From Clostridiales bacterium FE2011 (GTDB lineage Bacteria > Bacillota > Clostridia > Christensenellales > Aristaeellaceae): DNA of 64,000 bases. Shown here in pieces: positions 31,306 through 40,340 of this stretch. The position numbers were made by a program, and so were the translations under genes. The notes below the pieces were generated by a model that did not search any database, was not told where the DNA came from, and saw only the letters and a list, made by a program, of their open reading frames with translations. The stretch covers positions 2,294,001 to 2,358,000 of the forward strand of contig CP069418.1 of the NCBI GenBank assembly GCA_017569305.1. The letters run 5' to 3'. Position 1 is the first letter of the stretch. The number at the start of each line of letters is the position of its first letter.

Positions 31306-32424
31306 TCATTCCCCCCAGACTTCGTCAGCGATTTCCTTGACCAGCTTCAGCTTGGCCCACTGTTCTTCCTCGGTCAGCTTATTGCCGATTTCGCAGGAGG
31401 CGAAACCGCACTGAGGACTCAGGCACAGGCGGCTGAGCGGAATATACTGGGCGGCTGCGTGGATCCGCTTGATGATCTGCTGCTTGTCCTCCAGGACGGG
31501 GGACTTGGTGGTGATCAGGCCGAGGACCACCTTCTTGTCATCGGACACCTTGGCCAGCGGGATAAAACCGCCGGAGCGCTCGTCGTCGTATTCCAGGAAG
31601 AGGGCGTTTACGTTCTCCCGAGCGAAGACGTAGTCCGCCACGGAATCATAGGGGCCGCTGGTGAAATAGGTGGAGTGGTAGTTGCCGCGGCAGATATGGG
31701 AGTTGATGATCATATCCTCCGGCTTGTCTTCCAGGGCCAGGTTGTTGACCTGAAGCAGCTGGGACTTGACCTCGTCCAGGTCGATGCCCAGCGCCTTATA
31801 CCGCTGCTGCGCCGCGTCACCCACCAGGGCGCCCCAGGTGCAGTCGTCCAGCTGGAGGTTACGGCAGCCCGCGTCATAGAACTGGCGGATAACCTCCTGG
31901 TAGGCCTTGCCGATATCCTGGATCAGTTCCTCGTTTTCCGGATAGAACTTCCGGGTGGTTTCGTAATTGGCGGGGATGATCATCTGCTGGAACATCTGGG
32001 CCGGGGCGGGGATGGTGTATTTCGCCACGGTGTTCTCGTCTTCAAACTGCTTGAGGAATTTGAAGTACTCCACAAAGGGATGGGCCTTGGCCCGGACTTT
32101 ACCCACCAGGTAGGTGTCGTCCAGCACGGCCAGCTCGTCATGGAAGGGCACGCCGTTGCCGGTGGCCTGGTGATCCACGCCTTCAAAGCCCCACATGAAA
32201 TCCAGGTGCCAGAAGGTTCTCCTGAACTCGCCGTCGGTGATCACGTGATAGCCCAGCTCCTTCTGCTTGGCCACCACCTTGGTGATTTCCTCATTGACGA
32301 CTTTATCAAACGCGGCCTGGTCAATCTTCCCGGCGCGCAGGGCGGCCTTCGCGTCCTTCAGGGCCTGCGGCCGCAGGAAGCTTCCCACAAAATCATACCG
32401 GAAGGGTGTCTGTAATTTACTCAT
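31306..32424 (-). CDS. MetE C-terminal-like methyltransferase (YxjG/YxjH type)
   Basis: A 372-residue enzyme of the cobalamin-independent methionine synthase C-terminal fold without the N-terminal half. The zinc ligands are visible: His and Cys in NSHICRGNYH, and Cys in LSPQCGFASCEIG; LQLDDCTWG and the N-terminal VGSFLRP also match YxjG/YxjH. It probably transfers a methyl group to a thiol such as homocysteine, but the donor is not established. It is divergent from a LysR regulator, which likely controls it. Confidence 0.85.
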   Translation of the reverse strand: MSKLQTPFRYDFVGSFLRPQALKDAKAALRAGKIDQAAFDKVVNEEITKVVAKQKELGYHVITDGEFRRTFWHLDFMWGFEGVDHQATGNGVPFHDELAVLDDTYLVGKVRAKAHPFVEYFKFLKQFEDENTVAKYTIPAPAQMFQQMIIPANYETTRKFYPENEELIQDIGKAYQEVIRQFYDAGCRNLQLDDCTWGALVGDAAQQRYKALGIDLDEVKSQLLQVNNLALEDKPEDMIINSHICRGNYHSTYFTSGPYDSVADYVFARENVNALFLEYDDERSGGFIPLAKVSDDKKVVLGLITTKSPVLEDKQQIIKRIHAAAQYIPLSRLCLSPQCGFASCEIGNKLTEEEQWAKLKLVKEIADEVWGE

Positions 32425-32466
32425 AATCCCGGTCTCCTCTCAATGCGATAGTCTGAGCGGATTTTA

Positions 32467-32487
32467 TACCTACCACGACAATAGGTA
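32467..32487. promoter_or_regulatory. Inverted repeat TACCTA-N9-TAGGTA, likely LysR operator
   Basis: The perfect 6-base arms, T-N-A type, lie 43 bases from the MetE-like start and 89 bases from the LysR start. Confidence 0.5.
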
Positions 32488-32511
32488 AAATATATCTTTT
32501 CAGGGGCTGAC

Positions 32512-32528
32512 CATAGATAAAATCTATG
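32512..32528. promoter_or_regulatory. Palindrome CATAGATAAAATCTATG, likely LysR operator
   Basis: A 17-base perfect palindrome (T-N11-A shape) in the divergent intergenic region, 48 bases before the LysR start. Confidence 0.55.
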
Positions 32529-32575
32529 ATTAATGATATACTTGCAAAAAATTCTATTTAAAGGGGAGAAGCAGT

Positions 32576-33475
32576 ATGACCCTGAAACAGCTCCAGTATG
32601 TGGTCACGGTGGCCGAAACCGGGAACATCACCGAGGCGGCGAAGAAACTGTTCATTGCCCAGCCCAGCCTGACGGCGGCGGTGCATGAGCTGGAAAAGGA
32701 ATACGGCATTATCCTGTTCTCCCGCTCCAACAAGGGCATTGAGCTCACGTCCGACGGGGAGGAGTTCCTGGGCTATGCCCGGCAGGTGCTGGAGCAGGCC
32801 AACCTGATCGATGAGCGGTACGCGGGCAAGGGCATGGGCAAGCAGCGCTTCTGCGTTTCCTCCCAGCATTATTCCTTCGCGGTGGAGGCCTTTGTGCAGC
32901 TGCTGAAGGAGCTGGGCGGGGACAAGTATGAATTCCATATGCGGGAAACCCAGACCTATGACATCATCGAGGACGTGGCGCGGCTTCGCAGCGAGATCGG
33001 GATCCTGTATCTGAACCGGTTCAATGAAACCGTAATCCGGAAAACCCTGCGGGACAACAACCTGTCCTTCTTTTCCCTGTTCACCGTAAAACCCCATGTG
33101 TTCATCGGCAAGGGAAATCCGCTGGCCGGGAAGAAGAGCCTGACCCTGGAGGACCTGAAGCCTTATCCCCGACTTTCCTATGAGCAAGGGAGCCACAATT
33201 CCTTCTATTTTTCCGAGGAGATCCTGAGCACCGCGGACAGCGACCGGGAACTGGTGGTCTGCGACCGGGCCACGCTGTTCAATATGCTGATCGGCCTGAA
33301 CGGCTATACAATCTGCAGCGGCGTGATCAGCGAGGAGCTGAACGGGCCGAACATCATTGCCAAGCCCCTGGATGTGGACGATTATATGGAGATCGGCTAC
33401 ATCCTGCCGGGTTCCCTGCGCCCTTCACCGCTGACGGTCCGGTATATCGAAATCCTGAAGGAATTGTCCGCCTGA
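32576..33475 (+). CDS. LysR-family transcriptional regulator
   Basis: A 299-residue protein: N-terminal winged helix (residues 1-60, MTLKQLQYVVTVAETGNITE then AAKKLFIAQPSLTAAVHELE) and a C-terminal periplasmic-binding-like effector domain (about 90-295). LysR regulators bind T-N11-A operators between divergent genes, and two palindromes are present here. AGGGGAG precedes the ATG. The likely target is the divergent MetE-like gene; the effector is unknown. Confidence 0.92.
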   Translation: MTLKQLQYVVTVAETGNITEAAKKLFIAQPSLTAAVHELEKEYGIILFSRSNKGIELTSDGEEFLGYARQVLEQANLIDERYAGKGMGKQRFCVSSQHYSFAVEAFVQLLKELGGDKYEFHMRETQTYDIIEDVARLRSEIGILYLNRFNETVIRKTLRDNNLSFFSLFTVKPHVFIGKGNPLAGKKSLTLEDLKPYPRLSYEQGSHNSFYFSEEILSTADSDRELVVCDRATLFNMLIGLNGYTICSGVISEELNGPNIIAKPLDVDDYMEIGYILPGSLRPSPLTVRYIEILKELSA

Positions 33476-33605
33476 CCGGAACAGGAAAATATAATATGAA
33501 TCTCAGGTGATTTTAATTCAAGTCCGGAAACCGCGTGGTATCATCTGTAAACGTCGGGCGGGTAAGACGCCCGGCGAGAACAGAGATTAACGGGGGCGTA
33601 ACCGG

Positions 33606-34325
33606 ATGAAGATCACGGTAATCAACGGGACTGAAAAACACGGAGTGACATACAGACTGAAGGAAGCTTTCCTGAATGAACTCAGGGACTGCGGGGAGAT
33701 TACGGAGTTTTTCCTGCCGAAGGACTGCCCGAACCTTTGCGCCGGCTGCATGAACTGCGTCAAAAGGGATGAGCAGTACTGCAAGGATCGGGAGTATGTG
33801 GAGCGCCTGGAGCAGGCCATGCTGGACGCGGACCTGCTGGTGTTCACCTTCCCGGTATATGTTTACCACGTGCCGGGCGCCCTGAAGAATATGCTGGACC
33901 ATTTCGCCTACCGGTGGATGGTGCACCGCCCGGCAAAGGCCATGTTCGGCAAGCGGGCGGTGATCATCACCCAGAGCCTGGGCAGCGGGACGAAGTCTGC
34001 CGTGAAGGACCTGAAGGACAGCCTGTCCTGGTGGGGCGTGAGCAGCGTGAAGGTTTTCCGGTTCCGCCTGATGGGAGAAGTCATGTGGGACAAGCTGCCG
34101 GAGAAGAAGCGGCGCAGCATGACCGGGAAGCTGGAGTGGGCTGCCCGGGTGCTCAGCCATGTGGATTACAGCGTGCCGACGAGAACGAGGCTCGGGGTGA
34201 AGCTCAAGTTCTACGCCTCTCGAATCATGCAGAAGACGGTTGGCAAAACCCATCCGGACAGCCGGGATTACCAGTACTGGCAGGAGAACGGCTGGCTGGG
34301 GAAAGTAAGACCCTGGAAAAAATAA
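33606..34325 (+). CDS. Flavodoxin-like NAD(P)H-dependent oxidoreductase
   Basis: A 239-residue protein of the FMN-reductase fold: N-terminal VINGTEKHGVTYRL (phosphate-binding loop), FPVYVYHVPGALKNMLDHF (flavin contact) and ITQSLGSGT. A CxxCxxC-type cluster (LCAGCMNCVKRDEQYC) near residue 45 could bind a metal or iron-sulfur centre, as in iron-sulfur flavoproteins. GGGGGCG precedes the ATG. It stands alone, with a terminator at 34350. Confidence 0.8.
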   Translation: MKITVINGTEKHGVTYRLKEAFLNELRDCGEITEFFLPKDCPNLCAGCMNCVKRDEQYCKDREYVERLEQAMLDADLLVFTFPVYVYHVPGALKNMLDHFAYRWMVHRPAKAMFGKRAVIITQSLGSGTKSAVKDLKDSLSWWGVSSVKVFRFRLMGEVMWDKLPEKKRRSMTGKLEWAARVLSHVDYSVPTRTRLGVKLKFYASRIMQKTVGKTHPDSRDYQYWQENGWLGKVRPWKK

Positions 34326-34349
34326 CACTTCATGTGTGTTGATATAGAT

Positions 34350-34387
34350 TGACACCCGCGGGAAAAAGTCCCGCGGGTGTTTGTTTT
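34350..34387 (+). terminator. Rho-independent terminator
   Basis: ACACCCGCGGGAAAAAGTCCCGCGGGTGT followed by TTGTTTTT. Confidence 0.85.
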
Positions 34388-34408
34388 TGGGCGATCGGGC
34401 ATTATAAT
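34381..34408 (+). promoter_or_regulatory. Sigma-A-like promoter before the sigma gene
   Basis: TTGTTT (34381-34386), 16 bases, TATAAT (34403-34408), about 100 bases before the ECF sigma ATG. Confidence 0.4.
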
Positions 34409-34450
34409 AGACCCATCAACAAGAAAAAGTTTTATTTTTCTGACACTTCG

Positions 34451-34479
34451 TGAACCGATGCCCCCATAAGCCCGTCTAA
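34451..34479 (+). promoter_or_regulatory. ECF-type promoter TGAACC-N16-CGTCTAA
   Basis: TGAACC at 34451-34456 and CGTCTAA at 34473-34479, 31 bases before the sigma ATG. It matches the promoter of the paralogous sigma at 15340-15369. Confidence 0.6.
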
Positions 34480-34509
34480 TATGCGTAAAAGCAGATTGGA
34501 GGAACCAAG

Positions 34510-34986
34510 ATGACCGGCGAAGCCTTCGAACGATCCGTTACGGATATGGTACAGACGCTGTACAGGGTTACGTGCAGCCAGCTGTCCATTGAAGCGGACC
34601 GGGAGGACGCCATTCAGGAAACCCTGAGGCGGGCATGGGAAAAACGGAATTCCCTGAGAAATGAATCTTTTTTCCGTACCTGGATCATCCGGATCCTGCT
34701 GAACGTGTGTCATGACATTCAGCGGGAGAGGCAGCGGATGATACCGACGGATACGGTTCCGGAGCCGCTGCCTGGCTCTGTGAACAGTGACATTGACCTC
34801 AGGGAATGCCTGCTCCGGCTGGATGAGCGGGAACGAACTCCGATTCTGCTGTACTACCTTGAAGGATATGACGTTGGACAGATCGCGTCCATCCTGCGAA
34901 TTCCGCAGGGGACCGTGAAGTCCAGGCTGAACCGGGGACGCAGACAGCTGAAGAGCATCTGCAGAGAGGAAGTGTTTGAGACGTGA
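34510..34986 (+). CDS. ECF RNA polymerase sigma factor
   Basis: A 158-residue sigma-70-family protein with region 2 (REDAIQETLRRAWEKRNSLR, then FRTWIIRILLNVCHDIQRE) and region 4 (LDERERTPILLYYLEGYD, then IASILRIPQGTVKSRLNRGR). It is clearly paralogous to the sigma at 14809-15294. GGAGG precedes the ATG. It overlaps the giant receptor gene by four bases (GTGA). Confidence 0.9.
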   Translation: MTGEAFERSVTDMVQTLYRVTCSQLSIEADREDAIQETLRRAWEKRNSLRNESFFRTWIIRILLNVCHDIQRERQRMIPTDTVPEPLPGSVNSDIDLRECLLRLDERERTPILLYYLEGYDVGQIASILRIPQGTVKSRLNRGRRQLKSICREEVFET

Positions 34987-37900
34987 AGAAAGCGGAAGAT
35001 TTCCGGAAGGCCTTCGGGCCGGCAACTCCGGGATTTGAAACAGTTGTAAAGAAAACGATCAAGGAACTGCGGGCGCAGGAGATCAAGCCTGTGGTGAAGG
35101 AATGGCGGCGCTGGCGCAGGCCTGTGTTTGCCATGGCCATGGCGCTGGTGCTGTTCGTCGGCTTTGTGGCCGTCAGCGGCACGCTGAATCCCTTCAACCG
35201 GCAGGACAGGATCCGTTCCGAGGAAGAAAGCCTGTACACGGCGCAGCCGATCACGACTGTGCTGTCCATGGGCGCCGGACAGGAGGAAGGCGACGGAGAC
35301 GGCGCTGAATCCGGCATCACAGATGGTGGCAAGTACTCCGCTGCGAACATTGACGAATCGGTTCAACGCAGCCTGCTGTGGTTTTTTGAAAGCTGGGCAC
35401 AGGATCCGGAAAATGTAAAATGGTACTGCACGCCTGAATGGCGGGAATCCACAGACCGCGAAGAAACATTACGGGCTATCCTGGCAGACCGGACGCCGCT
35501 GAGCTACCAGATTAACGGCGTTTCCGGGCAGGAAGGTGATCCGACTCGGGAAGCTGTCTGCACGGTGGAAATGGAAAAGGGGCGGTTTGAACGGTTTACC
35601 ATTGCTCTCATAAAGGATGAGTATGAAAGCTACGATGTGGATCCCGAAGGTCTGAAGAGCGGGGATCCAGTGGAGGCGAATTCTTTCGCAAAAACAGTTG
35701 TCTTGTCAGAAGAAGGGCTCATCAGCGCCAGACTGGATCTGGAATATCCCGGCCTGAGCGAAAAACTGGTTCCGGTCAACCTCAGCAGTGAGAAAAACGG
35801 ACTGCGGGCTGAAGTGATTTCCGGCTATGTCAGTGAAAAAGACGGCTATTTTGTGATTTCCCTGGAGGATCCGGAAGGTAAATATTCAGGCTATGGTTTA
35901 TCTCCATGGTTTGAAAACAGTATTACAACGACTGCCGGAACCGGATGGCATTCTCTTGGTGAAAATGAAGCGGAGCACAGGCATTTCTATCTCTACCATC
36001 CCAAATACAGCAATCCTGTTCAGGACATGAACGAGACCTTCACGGTCGGAGTTGAGACGATCACGATTGAACAGCAAGAGGGGACTGCCCTGCTTCCGCT
36101 GCTGCAGCGGTACGGAAAAACCGTGGAAGGGATACAAAGACCTGCGCAGGTTCTGCGCAGGAGCTCAACGCAGGCTGCAGTACCAAAGGACCTGAAGGTT
36201 CTGGATTATACCCAGCCGCTGGATATTCCGCTGTTCAAAGATGTCTGCCTGTCCGGCATCGGCTGGATCGATGGCCAGCTGCATGTGCAGTTCCATAATA
36301 CGGGTATAGAAGAATACAGGAAGAACGGCAGAAGCTACGGCGGTGTATGGAGCGTATGGCCTTACTGCAATGCTGAAGAAGTGAATTACAGCTCGGTACA
36401 ATGGGATGCAAACTACGACGGCAAAGAGGAATGGGAAGAATATATCTATGACGTCGGGCCCGAAGAATGTGACGGCCTGGAACTGACTGTATCTGTGTCG
36501 GTGCTGGCAGACGTCCTCGACGATGGATGGATGGTCGAAATCCCACTGGAACAGATTTGCGGGAATGTGTTGAAGAGTGAACATGAAATGTTCCCGATCA
36601 ACCTCAGCTGTGAAGACAATGGTTTCCGAATGGAAGTAATCTCCGGCAAGGTCAGTGGTAAGGAAGCCAGCTTTAAAATCACGCTGGAAGACCTGGAAGG
36701 CAAGTACGCTGACTATACGTGGAGCCAGAGCTTTGAGGTGGAAATTCCGGACGTGTACAGTCCGAGTTGTTCCAGTTATCCCCTGAACGGCAGTGAGACG
36801 GAGCACAGGATCACATATCAGCATATGCAGGAATTCACTGAGCCTGTCCGGAACGGGGAGCAGACGGTTACTGTAAAGGCACCGAATATCAGGCTTGAAG
36901 AGGAAGCTGAAATCAGTCTGATTCCGTTGCTGCGGGAGCATGGAAAAACGGAAGATGGCGTGAGAATGCCGAGAATTCTCTACTCCTATCCCGATCAGTC
37001 CGAGCTGCCGAAGGACCTGAAGGTCCTGGATTATAACAAGCCGCTGGATATCCCGCTATTTAAAGACGTCAAGCTGTCCGGCATCGGCTGGATTGATGAC
37101 CAGCTGCATGTTCAGTTCCACAACACAGGCCGCTGCGGAGTAACCGCAGGAGAAACCTGGTATAACGCGTGGAGTACATGGATTGACGGTCAGAATTGGA
37201 CAGAAATTGGATACAGTAAGCTGGATTGGGATGAAAACTCAGACAGTTTTCCTGAGTGGACTGAATACGTCATCAACGTGAAGCCGGAGGAAGCGGAAGA
37301 CCTGGAACTGGTCGCGTGTATAACCGTGTTGAAAGAGATCCTGACGGGCAGCTGGCAAGTTGAGGTTCCGTTGAACCAGATCTGGGCGGAGTCCGATGAA
37401 GCAGAACCGGCGGAGACCGCCGAAGCGGAAGAACCTGTCCGGCTGGACCGGCTGGAAGACTATAACCAGATGCAGTTGTGGAGTTTCTTCCAGTACTGGG
37501 CTCAGGGTGACGCGGATTATATGATCTATGAACTTGAACCTGAACAGCGTGACGGCGGAAAAGAAACCCTGGCACAGCTGCGGGAACTGATGGAAGGCGG
37601 CACACCGCTGAGCTACCAGATTAACAGCCGGAGAACAGAGATCGGTGGATCAATCTACGTATGCACAGTGGAGATGGATCCGGGCAACGGAGAAGCCCCC
37701 AGGTATGAGCGCTTTGACATCCACATGAAGGGACAGGCAGGGGAGAACGGTATTGATCTTACCAGCCTGAAAGAGCGGCAGCCCGGAGAGAAAAATCCGG
37801 ACCTGCAGACGGTTTCCCTTGCCCGGGAAGCAATCATCAATGACTATCTGGATTATTTCGATCCCGGCGTCAGGGAAAGGCTGCAGCCGATCGGCCTGAG

Positions 37901-39725
37901 CTGTGAAAATAATGGTATCCGGATGGAACTGATCTCCGGCCTGGTAGACGGTACTGAAGAGTGGGTTTTCTATTCCGTGGAAGATATTGAAAAGAAGTAT
38001 GATAACTACCAGCTGGATGGTTCCCGGCTGGAGGAAGATACCGGAATCCTGAATAGTTTCTCGTCTTCGCCGGTATACCGGGACAAGGCGGAACATAAGG
38101 ATTACTTCCTTTGGAATCCCCACTACGGCAGTCCGGTTGATACCACGGCCCGGGATATCAGCCTGAAGCTGAACTATCTGGACGGTAATCTGCAGAACCG
38201 GCTCAACGTGACGGAACTGCTGGAACAGTACGGGGAAAACGCGGAAGGCATACAGGCGCCGGAAAATGCGTGGAGTATCAATTCAGATATACCGGAAGGG
38301 TTTAAAGTCCTGGATTATCATAATCCGCTGGATATTCAGCTGCTTCCCAACGCTGCCATTACCGGCATCAGCTGGATTGATGACCAGCTGCATGTGCAGA
38401 TCTGTATTAATGGTATGCTATCACACAGCATCTTCTTCAACGAGACGGCGGAGGGAAATGGCGAAATTGGAAAAAGCAGGGAGGTTTCGTACAGCCCCGT
38501 AGAATGGTTTGAAGACGAGAAAAACTACAAGGAATACGTCTTTGATTACAAGCCCGGGGATGAAAAGGAGACAACCCTGGCTGTCGATTTGAACAGCGCA
38601 CAGGAACGTGTTATAGGACCGTGGGAGTTCCGGTTCCCGCTGGGCATGATCTGCCCGGACGTGAAGGATGAGAAGAATCCGGAAGCGGAAGATGAAGCTG
38701 TCCCGGTGGAGAGACTGGAGGAAGACTTCGGAAACATCTCCCTTGAAGAACGTGAAGGCAAGATCACCTTTGACGTGTACGCGAATACAGATGTCTATAC
38801 GAAAAACGGGATCGGTTATGCCCTCATGGAAGATGGAACCGCTGAATCCGTGAAGACAAGCACTTGCATGCCTTCCCGGGATGAGATCATTATTCCGGAA
38901 AGAGTAAGGGACTACATAGTGACGGCTATAGGTACCAGGACTTTTGACGGATATGATGTAAAGTCCCTTACTCTCCCCGATACCGTGAAAACAATCAGTA
39001 AGGGAGCATTCAGTGACTGTACCAATCTGGTGTATTTCAGGATTCCGGATGGGGTATCTTCCATTGAGGATGAGGTGTTCTATGACTGCGTAAGCATGAC
39101 AGACGTAATTATCCCGGACAGCGTGACCGAAATCGGCAGCGAAGCGTTCTACAATTGCCGAAGCCTGACGGCGGCCGGAATTCCTGAAAGAACGGTTTCC
39201 ATCGGCAGCTACGCCTTCCTGGGTTGTGACGGACTGACGTCCATCACGCTGCCAGATACCCTGGAAATCCTGGGAGCATACACCTTTAGCAGATGCAACG
39301 GGCTGGAATCCGTTGAGATCCCAGGCGGTGTGACATCTGTCGAAAAGGGATCATTCAAGGATTGCACTGGCCTGAAGGCTGTACGGCTGAAGGAGGGCAT
39401 TGCCGAGATCGGCGAGGATGCCTTCTCGGGATGCGGAGCACTGGATACGGTTGAGCTGCCTGCAAGCCTTCTTACCATCGGAGACCGTGCGTTCCGGGAA
39501 TGCGGCAGCATGAAGCAGCTTGTCCTGCCGGATGGACTGACCTTCATCGGAAGGACTGCGTTCATGAACTGTACAGGCCTGGAAGAGATTGTGATTCCGG
39601 AGAGCGTGACTACCATTGAACTCCATGCGTTCAGGGGCTGCATCAACCTGACATGTGTTGTGAAAGACGGTTCCTACGCAAAGGATTACTGTGAAGGTAA
39701 CGGGATCCCGTATGTTGTTAAATAA
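34983..39725 (+). CDS. Giant ECF-sigma partner with repeated ectodomain and BspA-type LRRs
   Basis: A 1580-residue single-span protein with GTG start overlapping the sigma stop. The cytoplasmic N-terminus (MKKAEDFRKAFGPATPGFET) resembles that of 12582-14822; the membrane span is at about 47-66. The ectodomain repeats three module types: an SWAQDPENVKWYC...EW unit, an LSxEKNGLRAEVISGYV unit, and an LKVLDYTQPLDIPLFKDV then SGIGWIDGQLHVQFHNTG unit. Residues from about 1280 are BspA-type (LRR_5) repeats with VTEIGSEAFYNCRSLT-like units. It may sense extracellular ligands and release its sigma factor. That role is inferred. Confidence 0.75.
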   Translation: MKKAEDFRKAFGPATPGFETVVKKTIKELRAQEIKPVVKEWRRWRRPVFAMAMALVLFVGFVAVSGTLNPFNRQDRIRSEEESLYTAQPITTVLSMGAGQEEGDGDGAESGITDGGKYSAANIDESVQRSLLWFFESWAQDPENVKWYCTPEWRESTDREETLRAILADRTPLSYQINGVSGQEGDPTREAVCTVEMEKGRFERFTIALIKDEYESYDVDPEGLKSGDPVEANSFAKTVVLSEEGLISARLDLEYPGLSEKLVPVNLSSEKNGLRAEVISGYVSEKDGYFVISLEDPEGKYSGYGLSPWFENSITTTAGTGWHSLGENEAEHRHFYLYHPKYSNPVQDMNETFTVGVETITIEQQEGTALLPLLQRYGKTVEGIQRPAQVLRRSSTQAAVPKDLKVLDYTQPLDIPLFKDVCLSGIGWIDGQLHVQFHNTGIEEYRKNGRSYGGVWSVWPYCNAEEVNYSSVQWDANYDGKEEWEEYIYDVGPEECDGLELTVSVSVLADVLDDGWMVEIPLEQICGNVLKSEHEMFPINLSCEDNGFRMEVISGKVSGKEASFKITLEDLEGKYADYTWSQSFEVEIPDVYSPSCSSYPLNGSETEHRITYQHMQEFTEPVRNGEQTVTVKAPNIRLEEEAEISLIPLLREHGKTEDGVRMPRILYSYPDQSELPKDLKVLDYNKPLDIPLFKDVKLSGIGWIDDQLHVQFHNTGRCGVTAGETWYNAWSTWIDGQNWTEIGYSKLDWDENSDSFPEWTEYVINVKPEEAEDLELVACITVLKEILTGSWQVEVPLNQIWAESDEAEPAETAEAEEPVRLDRLEDYNQMQLWSFFQYWAQGDADYMIYELEPEQRDGGKETLAQLRELMEGGTPLSYQINSRRTEIGGSIYVCTVEMDPGNGEAPRYERFDIHMKGQAGENGIDLTSLKERQPGEKNPDLQTVSLAREAIINDYLDYFDPGVRERLQPIGLSCENNGIRMELISGLVDGTEEWVFYSVEDIEKKYDNYQLDGSRLEEDTGILNSFSSSPVYRDKAEHKDYFLWNPHYGSPVDTTARDISLKLNYLDGNLQNRLNVTELLEQYGENAEGIQAPENAWSINSDIPEGFKVLDYHNPLDIQLLPNAAITGISWIDDQLHVQICINGMLSHSIFFNETAEGNGEIGKSREVSYSPVEWFEDEKNYKEYVFDYKPGDEKETTLAVDLNSAQERVIGPWEFRFPLGMICPDVKDEKNPEAEDEAVPVERLEEDFGNISLEEREGKITFDVYANTDVYTKNGIGYALMEDGTAESVKTSTCMPSRDEIIIPERVRDYIVTAIGTRTFDGYDVKSLTLPDTVKTISKGAFSDCTNLVYFRIPDGVSSIEDEVFYDCVSMTDVIIPDSVTEIGSEAFYNCRSLTAAGIPERTVSIGSYAFLGCDGLTSITLPDTLEILGAYTFSRCNGLESVEIPGGVTSVEKGSFKDCTGLKAVRLKEGIAEIGEDAFSGCGALDTVELPASLLTIGDRAFRECGSMKQLVLPDGLTFIGRTAFMNCTGLEEIVIPESVTTIELHAFRGCINLTCVVKDGSYAKDYCEGNGIPYVVK

Positions 39726-39742
39726 GAGGAAGAATTGACGTC

Positions 39743-39782
39743 GTGATCCGGCTGTGTTATACATAGCCGGATCGTTTTTTTT
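39743..39782 (+). terminator. Rho-independent terminator
   Basis: GATCCGGCTGTGTTATACATAGCCGGATC followed by eight T residues. Confidence 0.85.
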
Positions 39783-39854
39783 CATTTCCCAAAAGCAAAA
39801 AGACCTCTTTTGTGTGTCTGTATATCAGATCGATCGAAAACGGAGGATGCGTGG

Positions 39855-40340
39855 ATGGATCGGGAAGGACATTTCCTGGAGACGGTTCGGAAAACCAGGA
39901 ACAGGATGTACCGGGTCGCGATGAGCTACCTGCATGCCGAGGCGGACGCCGAGGATGCGGTTTCAGCCGCGATTGAATCGGCATGGAATCACCTGGGACA
40001 GATCCGGAACCCGGAGGTACTGGGGACCTATCTGGTTCGCTGCGTCATCAACAGCGCGAAGAACGAGCTGCGGAGAAGAAAGCGGCTTGTCCCGCTGGAA
40101 GCCGTCCCGGAGAATCTGACTGTGGAGAAAAACGGGGACCGGCTGTTTGAGTATATCTGCGGACTGGAGGATAAATACCGGATTCCGCTGATACTCAAAA
40201 TGCAGGAGCGGATGACGGAACAGGATATTGCCTCCGTGCTGCGGATTCCCCGGGGAACGGTTTCTTCCCGCATCAAGCACGCATTGAAGATACTGAAGGA
40301 TCAGATGACAAAGGAGGGCCTGAATCATGCTGAAGAATGA
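39855..40340 (+). CDS. ECF RNA polymerase sigma factor
   Basis: A 161-residue sigma-70-family protein: region 2 (AEADAEDAVSAAIESAWNHL, then VLGTYLVRCVINSAKNELRR) and region 4 (LEDKYRIPLILKMQERMT, then IASVLRIPRGTVSSRIKHAL). ATG at 39855 has GGAGG eight bases upstream. It overlaps its partner membrane protein by 14 bases. It is more distant from the other two CGTCTAA-associated sigmas; its own promoter was not clear. Confidence 0.88.
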   Translation: MDREGHFLETVRKTRNRMYRVAMSYLHAEADAEDAVSAAIESAWNHLGQIRNPEVLGTYLVRCVINSAKNELRRRKRLVPLEAVPENLTVEKNGDRLFEYICGLEDKYRIPLILKMQERMTEQDIASVLRIPRGTVSSRIKHALKILKDQMTKEGLNHAEE

